Positions 24,791-35,340 of a stretch of 64,000 nt of DNA are shown here, piece after piece (within the stretch, counting starts at the first letter, position 1; each line of letters begins with the position of its first letter). Under the pieces are notes generated by a model. It searched no databases. It was not told where the DNA came from and was given only the letters and a program-made list of their open reading frames with translations. Location of the stretch: positions 34,768,508 through 34,832,507 of the forward strand of contig NC_088776.1 of assembly GCF_954871325.1 (NCBI RefSeq). Direction: 5' to 3'. A program made the translations under genes and the position numbers. The stretch comes from Gordionus sp. m RMFG-2023. Taxonomy: Eukaryota; Nematomorpha; Gordioida; Chordodea; Parachordodidae.

Positions 24791-24905
24791 CGATTAATCT
24801 TAATTAATTCTTGTCCATATTTAATTTCAATATGTATTAAATTAAAATAAAATCTTATTATTTTTACCTCCTTTTATTGTTAGTTGATTTTTAACACTCG
24901 TTTCA
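24791..24905 (-). repeat. Right terminal inverted repeat of the Tc1-like element
   Basis: Partner of 21091-21208. Its inner edge abuts the TTAAAAAC duplication made by hAT element 1. Confidence 0.9.
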
Positions 24906-25871
24906 CTAGGAATAATAAATTATTCGATTTGAATTTTCGAATCGATAAGGTAAATATCTTTGTCGAATGATTTTTTATCTATTATTCGATCGAATTATTC
25001 GTAATTTAAAATTATATATTAATTGAAATAATTTGTAAATATACAAAATTATTTAAAAATATTCGAAATTATCCATAAATATTTCAAATTATTCTTATGT
25101 TTAACATGTTCATTTTTATTTTCTTCCATATCACTTTTTGAAATTTAATTTGTACAAATACGAATAAGAAATATTACAATCGTAAAGAATAATACAATTA
25201 TCGCAATCGTGCGATATATTCGATTTGAAAATACCGTTTTCGATTCGATTCGTAATTATATAATTCTTATATAAGTTAATAAAGGTTAAATAAACTTTGC
25301 TAGTTTCTAGATTTAACTTATCAACTCCTGATAAAAAATATTTTTTTTTATATTTTTAATAACAACTCATCATGATTCAAGCAAAACTCACATAACATTT
25401 ATAAAACCTATTTTACATTTATGTAATAGATTTCAGAAATATTGCAAATTAAGTATTGTAAAAGAATATACATGTTATGATTTACAACTTACAGTCTTTA
25501 ATATTAAGAATATTAATGGAGTATTTGAATCCTTCTTAGAAAGACTCGTTTTTTAGTAATCTTAACGTTAGCCACTTTAAAAGTCTATAATATGTATCAT
25601 TAATTATCTAATAAAATGTTTTATGAGTTAGTTTATTATATTTAGTATCAATATTTAATTGTTTGTTAAAAACATGGGTATAATATTAATCTGTCACCTA
25701 TGCTACTCGAATCAAAATTCATTTTTCGCCCTATTCTAAATTAATGATTTTCGGTTCAATATCCAACATTTAAGAGCATAAATTACTATTTGATATTTCC
25801 TTGCCCAATAGATTTTAAAAAAATTAGGGATTGGCGAGATCCCAAAACACTAAATATTAGGATAATAAAGA
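24906..25871. other. Non-coding DNA with ATTCGAA-type repeats
   Basis: From 24920 to 25260 words such as TTATTCGATTTGAATTTTCG and its partial complements recur, perhaps a decayed inverted-repeat element. From 25260 to 25871 nothing is recognised. Confidence 0.4.
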
Positions 25872-26310
25872 TAAAATAATAAAAGGAACCTATATTTATT
25901 AGACTTTTTGAGTTTTTGGAGTTTCAAGAGGTCAGAAAAATTGAGAAAAGAGATAACCTAAAAACATTCCAGACTAGCCTTTTAACACCAAGCCTAGTCT
26001 TTAAATATAATCTCTCAGGACGCTTGCCATTCCTATTTAAAAGGTTGAGGAGCTCCAAACTATTTGGAAAACTGGCGGAAATAGAAGATTTGCCAATTAA
26101 CCTACTGATTTTGGTACGGCAAAAAGGAATCTTTGACTTTAAGGCATGGGAAACATTAACTACCAACTGGTTCTACCTGCTGCTTGGACCGCACCAGTGT
26201 CAGCTGAAGGAATGGGCAACGTAAAAAAAACGAAAAAAGCAATGACACCATCACGATGTAACAATGGAACATTTTTAGAAAATTTTTGAATCACAGGGGA
26301 TAATTCCCCA
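25872..26310 (-). repeat. Left arm of a large inverted repeat: 3' fragment of the R2-like-endonuclease LINE
   Basis: This arm is nearly the exact reverse complement of 27932-28378 (about 440 bp, few differences by eye). On the minus strand it encodes a C-terminal LINE fragment (frame 25924-26166) with LNRNGKRPERL, corresponding to LNSDGKRPDGM in the longer copy at 29932-31086. Both arms carry the same altered version, so they descend from one already changed fragment. The segment beyond the arm (to about 26430) continues a minus-strand frame of unclear meaning. Confidence 0.88.
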
Positions 26311-27106
26311 GAAAAAAATTCTCCTAATAATTTTTTTTTAATTTTCAAAAATAACCTTCTCACTTTATAGAAAATAAAATTTGGGGGAATTTTTCCCCTG
26401 GGAATTATCTTTCGCTTACCAATAAACAATGGAAATTATTTTCTGATTAGCAATTACTTTTATAACTAAGATTTTATTAATTTATTTTACTCTTTAGATT
26501 TAAATTGGCCGCGATACAAATGGAATTTATGAATATAAATTTTTGCTCAAAATCCATTTCTTCTTCAAGTAGTAGTAGACTAAATGGTCATAATTTAAAC
26601 TGTGTAAGGATTTTAAAAAATTGATGATTTACATCTTACATATACATCATTCGCAACGACCCCATACCATCTTATTCACAAATTTCAAAACAACCAATTT
26701 ATATTTCAATGAAAAAAATGTTAATGAATTCTTAATTATTAATTTATACTGAATTGTTTTTTTTTCTATAAAATTAATTTTTTTTTCATTAAAATTTATT
26801 GTAAAATTTCCAAACTGCTCGGTAAATGGTGGTTTATTTATACAATCAAATTTTGGAATTAGATATTATTCTACACAAGATTTAGAAATTTACTACATAT
26901 CAACATTCGCGGAAAGCACCATCGATTTTTTTTGAATTCAATTCGTAAATTCTCCACCTTTAGAGGGAGGCTCGTCCTATCAAAACTTTCATTATCAAAT
27001 CGAAGAAGCGCTTAACTTCAGTCGTGACACGAATAGTGCTAAGACAACCTTAAGATTTCCCTATTTGGCAGCCGTAGAAAAATTTCCTTAAGTTTGAATT
27101 CTTTTT
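26311..27106. other. Spacer of the inverted repeat, non-coding
   Basis: A+T-rich with no recognised gene. Together with the tandem repeats at 27107-27800 it separates the two LINE-fragment arms. Confidence 0.5.
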
Positions 27107-27620
27107 ACATCACCACACCCTAAAGATTCTCCCGACAAAGTTTAATTTTTTTTTGTATTTCTTGTTTTCCCTTTATTTTCGATTATTCTTTTATTTGCCA
27201 AACCTTCCCACGTCTCCACACCCTAATAATTTTCCCGACAAAGTTCAATCCGATTATTACTTAATTTTACATTTTATTTGCCAAACCTCTTATTATCCCC
27301 ACACCCTGAAAACCCCAACGAAGTTAAATTCTATTGATGATCTTATGATCCATTTTATTAACCAAACCTTCTCACTCCACACTAAAAATTCTCCCGGCGA
27401 AGTTAATTTTTTCTTTACGATTATTCCTTTTATTCCTAACTCCCCCCCCCCCCTATAACACCACACCCTGAAAAATTTCCCTATGAAGTTAAACATTAAA
27501 CCTCTTATTTTTTATTACGGTCATTTATAAATGTCCCATTTTATTTGCCAAATCTTCCCACTACACCCTAATATTTCCCGAAATATTTTTCTTTGTTTAC
27601 TTCCATTTTTTATTGTTGCA
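27107..27620 (+). repeat. Imperfect tandem repeats of about 75-110 bp
   Basis: About six units, each opening with a CCACACCCT-A-like word, then a (C)CCCGA(C)(A/G)AAGTT word, then a C/T-rich tail often containing TTTTATTTGCCAAACCT. Unit starts are near 27112, 27213, 27299, 27377, 27461 and 27560. Open frames on both strands here are by-products of the repeat. Confidence 0.7.
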
Positions 27621-27626
27621 TTTTTT

Positions 27627-27802
27627 CGCCTACCCGTCCACTTAATTCTTTTGTTCCCATGTTATGCAATAATATCATTTATAGTTATACTCCATTAACT
27701 TAATCTTTATTTTATGCCGACCCGCCCACTTAATTCTTTTGTTCTCATGTAGTGCAATAATATCATTTGTTATACTCCATCAACTAAATCTTTATTTTAT
27801 TA
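27627..27802 (+). repeat. Two-copy tandem repeat of about 85-90 bp
   Basis: Two adjacent units share CCACTTAATTCTTTTGTT, TGCAATAATATCATTT and ATACTCCAT-AACT-AATC, with a few substitutions and a small indel. Confidence 0.8.
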
Positions 27803-27804
27803 TT

Positions 27805-27925
27805 ATTTTTCTTAAATTTTTAAACCCCCCCCTCTTTAATCTTGTTTTCTTGTTCTTAATAATACCCCTTATACTTTATGCATCTAATTTTTAATATTTA
27901 AAATTTACCAACCCCCTTATTTCGA
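27805..27925 (+). repeat. Direct repeat, upstream copy (LINE 5'-region sequence)
   Basis: This is similar in order to 28385-28550: a CCCC(C)-rich start, CTTGTT, TTAATAATA, ATACTTTATG-ATCTA, then AAATTTACCAACCCC and ATTTCGATT. The two copies flank the right arm of the inverted repeat, and the downstream copy leads into the longer LINE. I infer that it is the LINE 5' region repeated ahead of a truncated unit. Confidence 0.6.
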
Positions 27926-27931
27926 TTGTTC

Positions 27932-28378
27932 ATTGGGGAATTATCCCTTGTGATTCAAAAATTTTCTAAAAATGTTTCATTGTTACATCGTGATGGTGTC
28001 ATTGCTTTTTTCGTTTTTTTTACGTTGCCCATTCCTTCAGCTGACACTGGTGCGGTCTGTAACAAGCAGCAGGTAGAAGCAGTTGGTAGTTAATGTTTCC
28101 CATGCCTTAAAGTCAAAGATTCCTTTTTGCCGTACCAAAATCAGTAGGTTAATTGGCAAATCTTCTATTTCCGCCAGTTTTCCAAATAGTTTGGAGCTCC
28201 TCAACCTTTTAAATAGGAATGGCAAGCGTCCTGAGAGATTATCTTTAAAGACTAGGCTTGGTGTTAAAAGGCTAGTCTGGAATGTTTTATGGGCTATCTC
28301 TTTTCCTCAATTATTCTGACCTCTTGAAACTCCAAAAACTCAAAAAGTCTAATAAATATAGGTTCCTTTTATTATTTC
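27932..28378 (+). repeat. Right arm of the large inverted repeat: 3' fragment of the same LINE
   Basis: Reverse complement of 25872-26310. The plus-strand frame 28083-28319 carries the LINE C-terminal block (SLELLNLLNRNGKRPERLSL) and ends with an A+T-rich tail that aligns with the tail of the longer copy near 31025-31070 (AGTCTAATAAATATAGGTTC against AGTTTAATAAATAAAGATTC). Confidence 0.88.
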
Positions 28379-28384
28379 TTGAAT

Positions 28385-28550
28385 CTTTCTTTTTTTTCAA
28401 TTTTTGATTTTTTCTTTCCCCCATTTTTCTTGTTTATACCTTCCTTTTTTTTGTTAATAATAATACTTTTTATACTTTATGTATCTAGCCTTATTTTATA
28501 AATTTTTTTTTTTTAAATTTACCAACCCCTCTAATTTCGATTAACTTCTG
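28385..28550 (+). repeat. Direct repeat, downstream copy (LINE 5' region)
   Basis: Partner of 27805-27925. It directly follows the truncated 3' fragment and precedes the longer LINE copy. Confidence 0.6.
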
Positions 28551-28955
28551 ATAGGATAGCTCATGTATCTTTCTTTTTTTTTCAATTTTGATTCCCCATT
28601 TCCCTTGTTAATATCTTTTTGGTTACTTTTTTCAAAGTTATATCCGTTAATTATTTTTTTGTTTTCCCCCTTTCAAAGCCATCCCATGGTAAACTCTTGT
28701 TGTCAAGTATGCTTAAAAATAATTTCGCTTAATTTAAATGGTGTGTTTAGGAAACATTGTTCACCCGCTTGCCCCAATTCTGGAAAATTTCCCCTCTCCT
28801 CCGGCCCAGATCCTTTTATTAACGCTCCTCACTCGTATGACCCCAGTCCGGCTTGTTGTTCTTCAAGCTCTGTTGATTTATTCCTTAATTCGTGTTAGCT
28901 CCCAGTTCTTTCTAGGATCCCTATAGCCGCTTGAGAGTCTATCTCAAGGTTCCTT

Positions 28956-29440
28956 ATGTCTCTTATGAATAATTTAAACTCAGATTTCTCCTCAATTCCC
29001 TTGCGGTTGGAATTAATTAGTTTCTGGTTTCGAGTTTTAGTTAAGCCCAAGAATAGAATAAATAACTTATCTGCCTCAATCAAAGAGAAAGTGTCCAATT
29101 TTGGAAATACGATTATCGATGAATTTTCTCCATCTAACTCTTTAAATCCCAACTCTTTCCGTTGTAAATTGATCTCTGAAAAATTAGATCTTGGAGATAT
29201 TAGCGGTGCTGCCCGAATATTAAATTCCAATGATACTATTTCACCTATCATCATTACTATCTTTCAACAACTCCTTTAGAAACATCCACTAGCTTCCCCT
29301 TTTAACATTCACCCGCATGCCTCTTCCCCTATTCCTTTTACCTGTGATGAAGTACTTAAGTGCTTAAAGTCCTTTAAAAAAGGGACGACAGGTGAGTTGG
29401 ACGGTTTCAGACCTGGTTTTTTGTGGATTTAATTCAATGC
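28956..29440 (+). pseudogene. LINE block upstream of the reverse transcriptase core
   Basis: The open part 28956-29279 ends in KLDLGDISGAARILNSNDTIS, matching the family block K-x-E-GDI-x-GA-x-R-x-L-SS-DDT-x-AP. After the stop at 29277-29279 the same frame continues with KHPLA, then TCDEVLKCLKSFKKGTTGELDG, the family segment V-x-K-A-x-x-SF-x-x-GS-x-GG-x-DG that leads into reverse transcriptase motif 1. One in-frame stop and a later frame change separate it from the next part. Confidence 0.7.
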
Positions 29441-29505
29441 TCTGATAGTGATTTTATTGACCCTTTGCTGAAATCATTAACTGAAGTTTGCAATAATATC
29501 CTCTT

Positions 29506-29841
29506 ATGCGATTTTCCTCTTTGTATTCGTCCTTTTCTTTAACCAAACCGGATGGTGGCATTAGACCCATAGCCATAGGGTCGTTCTTTCGCCATTTAGT
29601 CGCCAAGACTATTGTAAATAGGATCCGGCCTAAGGCCAGTTCCCTCTTATTTCCCTCACAGTTAGGATTTGGACTGAGAGGTGGGTGTGAAGTGGCCTCA
29701 CATGTTGCGCGTATTTTTATAAATACTGAGGTCTATAAGGTTTTCTGCAAGTTAGACTTTAGAAATACCTTCAACACCATTCAAAGGAAGGCATTTTTAC
29801 CATCTTTTACCTCATTTCCCAAAATACTGGAATTTCCTTAA
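29506..29841 (+). pseudogene. LINE reverse transcriptase, fingers and first catalytic motif
   Basis: The frame holds KPDGGIRPIAIGSFFRHLVAK (template-binding block), a Q-x-G-x-G-x-RGGCE segment (family form Q-x-G-x-G-x-x-GGCE), and KLDFRNTFNTI with the first catalytic Asp. The family form at the last site is DF-x-NAFN, so A is replaced by T here. The frame is lost after about 29841, before motif QGDPLGP. Confidence 0.8.
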
Positions 29842-29907
29842 TTCCTGTTATGGGTACCTTCGTTACTCAAATTCGGGGAATTTCCCATACCATCTGGAAA
29901 GTGAATT

Positions 29908-31086
29908 CAGCAATATGATCCACTAGGTCCCTTGCTCTTTACTATAGTGATTCAGGATTTGATCAAAAATTTAAAGTCTGATTTCAAATTAGACCTTAAT
30001 TTATGGTATCTCGACGATGGCTCTTTTGGCGGTTCTTTCAATGTTATATCGGCCATAGAGTATGTTGAAATGGAAGCTTCTAAAATTGGTCTTTCCTTAA
30101 ATAGGAAAAAGTGTGAAATTTCCTCTCTCAACAATAAGGATTTTATCCATCCCTTAGATTTTACAATCATTCCGCAAGAGGAACTCTATCTTTTAGGTTC
30201 CCCTATCGGTTTTTCAACTTCCTTTTGTCAAAAAACTTTTGACAATTTGATCCAGTCCCTTTCCAATTCACTCAAGAATCTTCCTCATCTCCCCAAGCAT
30301 CAATTCTTCTTTCTCACCAAAAAATGTCTTTTTCTACCGAAATTCTTACATTTATTTAAATCTTCCCCCGCTTTCCAGTACAATACCCTCCTTAAGGCCT
30401 TCGAATTAAAATTTAAACATTTTATCGAATCCCTTTTGCTTAAATTTTTCCGATTTCAATTGGTCCCTCGCCTCTATGCCCGCATACCGGGGTGGACAGT
30501 TTCCAGTCATCTAAAGAGCTTCCTGGTCCCTATGCTTCAATGCGCGTTTGAAAAACTTTGTATGTGTCCCGATCTAACTAACCTTCAACTGCTCAGAATC
30601 GCAAAAAAAAACTCTAACGGCCATGAATGGCTAGACGCGATTCCGAGTGGTAAAAAGGAAACGTTATTCACAGACGATGAGTTTCAAACTGCCATTGGCC
30701 ATAGGCTTGATTGCCTTATCCCTTCTGTGGACACCTGTGCTGCCTGTCACAAACAGGTTGATCCTTTCTCTAGACATTGTTTTTCGTGTCTCAAAGTCAG
30801 TGGCCGTTTCCTGAGGCACAACAACCTTAATAGATTAATCGGCAAAGCCTTAATTTCGATCGGTTTCTTCAATAGTTTGGAGCCATTAGGTCTCCTAAAT
30901 TCGGACGGTAAGCGTCCCGACGGCATGTCTTTAACGTCTTGGCACGGGGCAAAAGACTTGTCTGGGACGTCTCTTGTGTTACCTCTTTTCCGGCTAACGG
31001 AAATACCGACCTTTTGGAATTACAAGAAACCAATAAGTTTAATAAATAAAGATTCCTCTCTAATTCTTTTATATTTATTTCCCTAA
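29908..31086 (+). pseudogene. LINE reverse transcriptase palm, thumb and C-terminal endonuclease-like region
   Basis: The frame opens after a TGA at 29902-29904 with QQYDPLGPLLF (family QQGDPLGPLLF; G changed to Y), then LNLWYLDDGSFGG with the catalytic DD about 28 residues after 29932. A thumb region follows, then CAACHKQ-x8-HCFSC (zinc-binding) and GRFLRHNNLNRLIGKAL, then EPLGLLNSDGKRPDGMSL and W-HGAKDL. After the stop at 31084-31086 the family's last block is still readable to about 31230 in another frame (GNPGPQSLKFLNQLGRRIS and a KGN near the end). In function this would be reverse transcription plus target nicking at the insertion site. Confidence 0.8.
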
Positions 31087-31290
31087 TTTTTAGCGTCATT
31101 GGAAACCCCGGTCCCCAATCCCTAAAGTTCTTAAATCAATTGGGTAGAAGAATTTCATTAAGGACAGGGGTCAAAAACGAGTCCCTATCTCTTAAACAAA
31201 AAATCCAATTTGAAATCTTAAAGGGGAATACAAATGTTTCTTCGAAACACTCCCATTTCCCTCCTAGTTCATCAAATATAGTTATTTACA

Positions 31291-32843
31291 ATAAATTTTT
31301 AATATAATCTATATAAAATTTCTACATTTTGTAATTTATTTTATTAAATATTTTATATATTTTTTTTATATACTTGATATAATTATTTTATAAAATAATT
31401 TTTTCTTATTTCATAATTAATATAATTAAAAAATATATATCATTAATTGTATTTTAAAATTTATTTAAATAATTGTGAAAAAAATATATCCAATAAAATA
31501 TTAATATTCTTATTATCAACCAGGAAATATGCATACTGTTGCAAATAGTGTAAAGCTAGATTTGGGTCGTTTTAAAAACTGCCCAGTTAAGATTTCAAGC
31601 AAAATAATTTTATGTTAGCCTCGAAATTTGGCAAATAGATGTCCAAACCTTTATGCCATGAGCACTAGACTTACATAATATTATTTTGGCTAAGATCTTT
31701 ATTGGTCGGATAAAAAAACCTCCTGAATAAAGGAAATTTAATAGACTAAAAAATTTTTTAATTTGTTAAAAATACTGGGACACGATTTTTAACAATTAAA
31801 TTAAAATTTTTTATTTGTAATTTGGTTATTTAATTTTGTCATAACATCCAATATCCAGAGTGATATATTGAGCTTTAATTTAATATCATTTTAATACATT
31901 TCATAATTTAAAAATGCAGTAAAACATGTCTGATTTAGTAAAATTGGAATTAAGATCTTTGCCCAACTTAGACAGTTGTCTAATTTATTAAGATTAATAA
32001 TAGGTGGAATTTGTTTGGACTCAAAATTTTGCTCAAATTAGTGATTTGTCCTAATTATCAAGCCAAATTAAACAAGTTTTAGTGTAATCTTTTTTGGTTA
32101 ATACTTAATGATAGAAATCAGCTACTGATTTAAATCAATTTTTTTCAAAATAATAAATACTGTTGCTTATTTTTTGTGGACTGCCAATGCCCTGATAAAA
32201 ATCTCAAACCGTGAACATCTACAAGATGAACATAGGTAAGAATTATATATAAGAATACATCTTTATGCTCAGGGGGTAAAATTTATTCTCAAGCTACATC
32301 TTAGAGTTATCTCCTCCAATTCTTCAACCATTAAAAAAATATGGGTGGCTGCTACAAATAACAACTCCTAGAAATACTTTTTGAAACAATGGGTGAATCC
32401 AAGTCAAAAATGATGATTATAATTTATAAAATATATTTTGTAAAGTATCATTCTAAAATTGAAGTGTAATCATTTTAATCTGTAAATTTTATCATTTTAA
32501 CACGTATTTTAAGTTCTCTTATTTTTAAAAATTATAAATGTTCTTTATAATACATCATTATAATAACACTGGTAATACTGATTTTAATATACTTAACATA
32601 CTCTACACGACATCTATCTACAGGCCAAAACAAAGGCTCCGTGAAATTTTATTAATAAATAGACCCGATGTAGGATTGTAAAATCAATACACATTGTGCT
32701 TCAATACCGTAGTGATATTTTGCTATTCTAGAATCAATACAATAGTGATTTTTAAGAGATGTTTTCATTCAAATATTTGGAGGTCATTAAAATTATAAAA
32801 TATTTATTTTCTCATCGCTTCAAATATATTGGCGACATAGAAT
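31291..32843. other. A+T-rich non-coding DNA
   Basis: No frames or repeats recognised. Confidence 0.5.
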
Positions 32844-33012
<169 letters not shown>

Positions 33013-33476
33013 TTGTAAAATATTTATTCGCTATATATTTTTTGTTTTTATTTATTTTATGTTATTTTATTTATGTTTATATTTTATAATAAGGAAATTT
33101 AAATATGTATTTTTTAGAAATTTTTTAAAGTTATTTTTTGAGGTATTTTTTTTTTAAAGTTATAAAAGATAACTTTTGATTGACCCGTGATTTTATTTAT
33201 AGAAACTAGACACCATATGACATATATATTTTATTTTGAGTAATTATAATATTTTAAAAGAATTAATTTCTATATTTAAATAAATTTCTTAGGGTTTGGG
33301 CCAGGACGGCAAATATTTTTTAAAAAATTTCGGGCCGGACTTGAAAAATTAGGCCAGATGCAGATCACTAGATTTAATATCTTTAATTATATTTGAATGA
33401 TTATAAAAATGATTTTATAAAATTTTTTTAAGGAATTTATTTATTTTACAATCCTATATATAGGGAATTTATTTAT
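33013..33476. other. A+T-rich DNA with a G+C-rich scrap and a short duplication
   Basis: At about 33290-33360 words such as GGGCCAGGACGG and CGGGCCGGACTTG resemble the insertion at 7536-7761. Just before the LINE, a unit of about 31 bp containing GGAATTTATTTATTTTACAA occurs twice in tandem (about 33432-33494). Confidence 0.4.
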
Positions 33477-33494
33477 TTTACAATCCTATATAAT
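33477..33494. repeat. 18-bp target-site duplication, 3' side of the RTE LINE
   Basis: TTTACAATCCTATATAAT, identical to 36642-36659. Confidence 0.95.
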
Positions 33495-33599
33495 TTTTTT
33501 TTTCTATTTAGCTTTCACCTTTTCTGGTGGTAAGCTCTTTCAATATTTCTCTCCACTTTATGTTATTCAACTATATCCTTTATCTAATTTATACTACTT

Positions 33600-34723
33600 T
33601 ATATTGGCTTTAACTTTATGGCCTCATTAAAGTTTTGGTCTTCCTCTTTTACGTTTGCCCATAACTTCCAAACTCTCAACCTTATTTCCTATGTAGTTCA
33701 TAGACCTTCTCATTGTGTGCCCATACCACCTAAGTCTGTTTATCATTAACTTATTTTAATGAGCACTACCTTTAAATTTAGTAGTATTCTTGTACTGCGC
33801 ACTTTATCCTTTTTTGTTACCCCAGCAATCATCCTCAGCATTCTCATCTCCATAGTTTGTAGACTTCTCTCGTCTGATTCCTTGGTTAGCCATGTTTCCG
33901 AACTATATAAAATAGTTGGTTGTACTATGGAACTGTAAATTTTCCCCTTTCATTTGTGTGGGATTCTATTTTCAAATAGCACTCCAGATAAAGATCTCCA
34001 CTTTAACCACCCTTGATTAATTTTACTCTTTATTTCTTTTTCTATTGTGCTGTATGTTTGTATAGTGGAGCCCAAATATTTGCAGCTTTCAATTGCCGAT
34101 ATCTGCCATTCATTTATATCAATACTCTCTGTTTCATCTCCTCCTATCACCATATACTCCTTCTTTTCTCTATTTACCTTTAGTCCGTGCTTTTCTAGGA
34201 TATTTATCCAACTCACTAATCTTTCTTTCATTTCATCCTTGGATTCGGCAAGTATCAAAATATCATCTGCAAATACCATATTCCACGGGACTGTTTGAGG
34301 TATAGACTGTGCTAATACATCTATTACTGTAATGAAGATAAGTTGGCTGAGAGCCGACCCTTGATGAACTCCTTTGGCTACTGTGAAGTCTGCTGAAGTA
34401 CCTGTTGTGCTACGGACCATTGTTGTATGGCCCATATACATATCCTGTATTATTCTTATATATTTTTCGGGAACCCTTTTGTGGCATAGCGCCCACCAGA
34501 TAAGTTTTCTTGTAATTCTATCAAAGGCATTTTCTAGATCGAGAAAGACCATGTGTAGCTTTTTGTTCTTTTCCCTGTATTTTTCACTTACTTTCCAAAT
34601 TGCGTAGATAGCATCAGTTGTTGATCTTCCAGGAATAAAGCTAAACTGAGTCTCTCCTATTTCGATTATGTCTCTTAATTTTTTTTCTATTATTTTTTCG
34701 TATAGTTTTAGAGAGTGCGACAT
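33600..34723 (-). pseudogene. RTE LINE reverse transcriptase and C-terminal region
   Basis: The open frame 33950-34723 holds QFSFIPGRSTTDAIYA, MVFLDLENAFDRI (first catalytic Asp), GVHQGSALSQLIF (family G-x-x-QGSALSP-x-LF) and MVFADDILIL (the catalytic DD pair), then the thumb with ESCKYLGSTIQ. The frame ends at TGA just after RIPHK, but the next codons in the same frame continue the family (KGKIYSSIVQPTILY, then SSETWLTKE in a shifted frame, DERSLQTMEMRMLRMIAGVTKKDKV), so the real product extended towards about 33600. The enzyme would copy LINE RNA at the nicked target. Confidence 0.9.
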
Positions 34724-34738
34724 TAGTTTTATGCCCCT

Positions 34739-35248
34739 CTAATTTTGATAATTCTGTGGATCCCCTTTATTTTTGAAGATAGGAACTAGATAGCTCTGCC
34801 TCCATTTTTGGGGAACCTCTTCATTTCCAAGTATTTTATTGTACAGATTCGTGAGGAGATGTATTCCATCATCTCCTAGTGCTTTAAGGCTTTCTATTGG
34901 AATATCATCTGGACTCCTATCTTTGTTATTTTTCATATGCTTGAGGCATATGATTAACTCTTGTTCTGTTATTGATGGTATAAGGTTTTGACATGGGGAG
35001 TGTTCATCTAAATATAGTATGTGGGGATTAAGTTGAGAAGCTCTTGAAAATATTTCCCATCTATTCATTATTTCTTTTTCCTTTATTATCAATTTCCCAT
35101 CTTTATTTTTGATTACTTTTGGAGCTCCGTTTATATTCCTAGAATTCCTTTCTCGCTGTTTGACTAATCTGTATATTTTACATTGCCCTTCTTTTGTATG
35201 TAGTTCTTCATACATGTCATCATATGCCATAGATTTGGCCCTAGCCAC
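34739..35248 (-). pseudogene. RTE LINE segment between endonuclease and reverse transcriptase
   Basis: It contains the connector and the first reverse-transcriptase block: KNNKDRSPDDIPIESLKALGD, then KWRQSYLVPIFKNKGDPQNYQN. It lies in the same frame as 33950-34723 and is cut from it only by one TAG that replaces the Tyr of the family NYRGI-x-LM-S block. Joined by homology, this is one polyprotein. Confidence 0.9.
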
Positions 35249-35340
35249 CGCCTTTGCTTGGATTTGTATCTTGTCTTGTCATCTGGGTTTTTGGATTTCT
35301 ACCATATTTTATAAAGGGTTTTTTTCTCCTGTATAGTGGT

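Larger units (their letters stand above)
21091..24905 (+). mobile_element. Tc1/mariner-like element with long terminal inverted repeats, interrupted by a hAT element
   Basis: Near-identical inverted repeats lie at 21091-21208 and 24791-24905. They share, for example, GTTAAAATAAACTAACAATA (left) with GTTAAAAATCAACTAACAAT (right, read from the minus strand), and both contain AATAAGATTTTATTTTAATT. The outer tips are CAGTAAAACAAG (left, preceded by TA) and TAGTGAAACGAG (right, minus strand). Inside is a decayed DDE transposase (21430-22330). A 2.0-kb hAT element splits the copy exactly at the inner edge of the right repeat. Without the hAT the element would be about 1.8 kb, a normal length. It lies 215 bp upstream of the channel start codon. 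Confidence 0.85.
28560..31290 (+). mobile_element. R2-like-endonuclease (RLE-type) non-LTR retrotransposon, decayed
   Basis: One plus-strand element spans a possible N-terminal zinc-binding frame (28563-28898, with CCQVC and a later H-C pair), the block before the reverse transcriptase, the reverse transcriptase and a C-terminal Cys/His plus DGKRPDG segment. The gene order and C-terminal block match a widespread, little-named invertebrate family of reverse transcriptases with WYLDDG at the catalytic site. I call it RLE-type because K-RPD-x10-W resembles the PD-(D/E)XK endonuclease of R2/R4-like LINEs; that is inference. Several stops and frame changes make it inactive. Confidence 0.75.

Noticed and set aside
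27153-27496. Proline-, threonine- and phenylalanine-rich frames on both strands
   Set aside because: They translate the imperfect tandem repeat at 27107-27620 and show no codon constraint.
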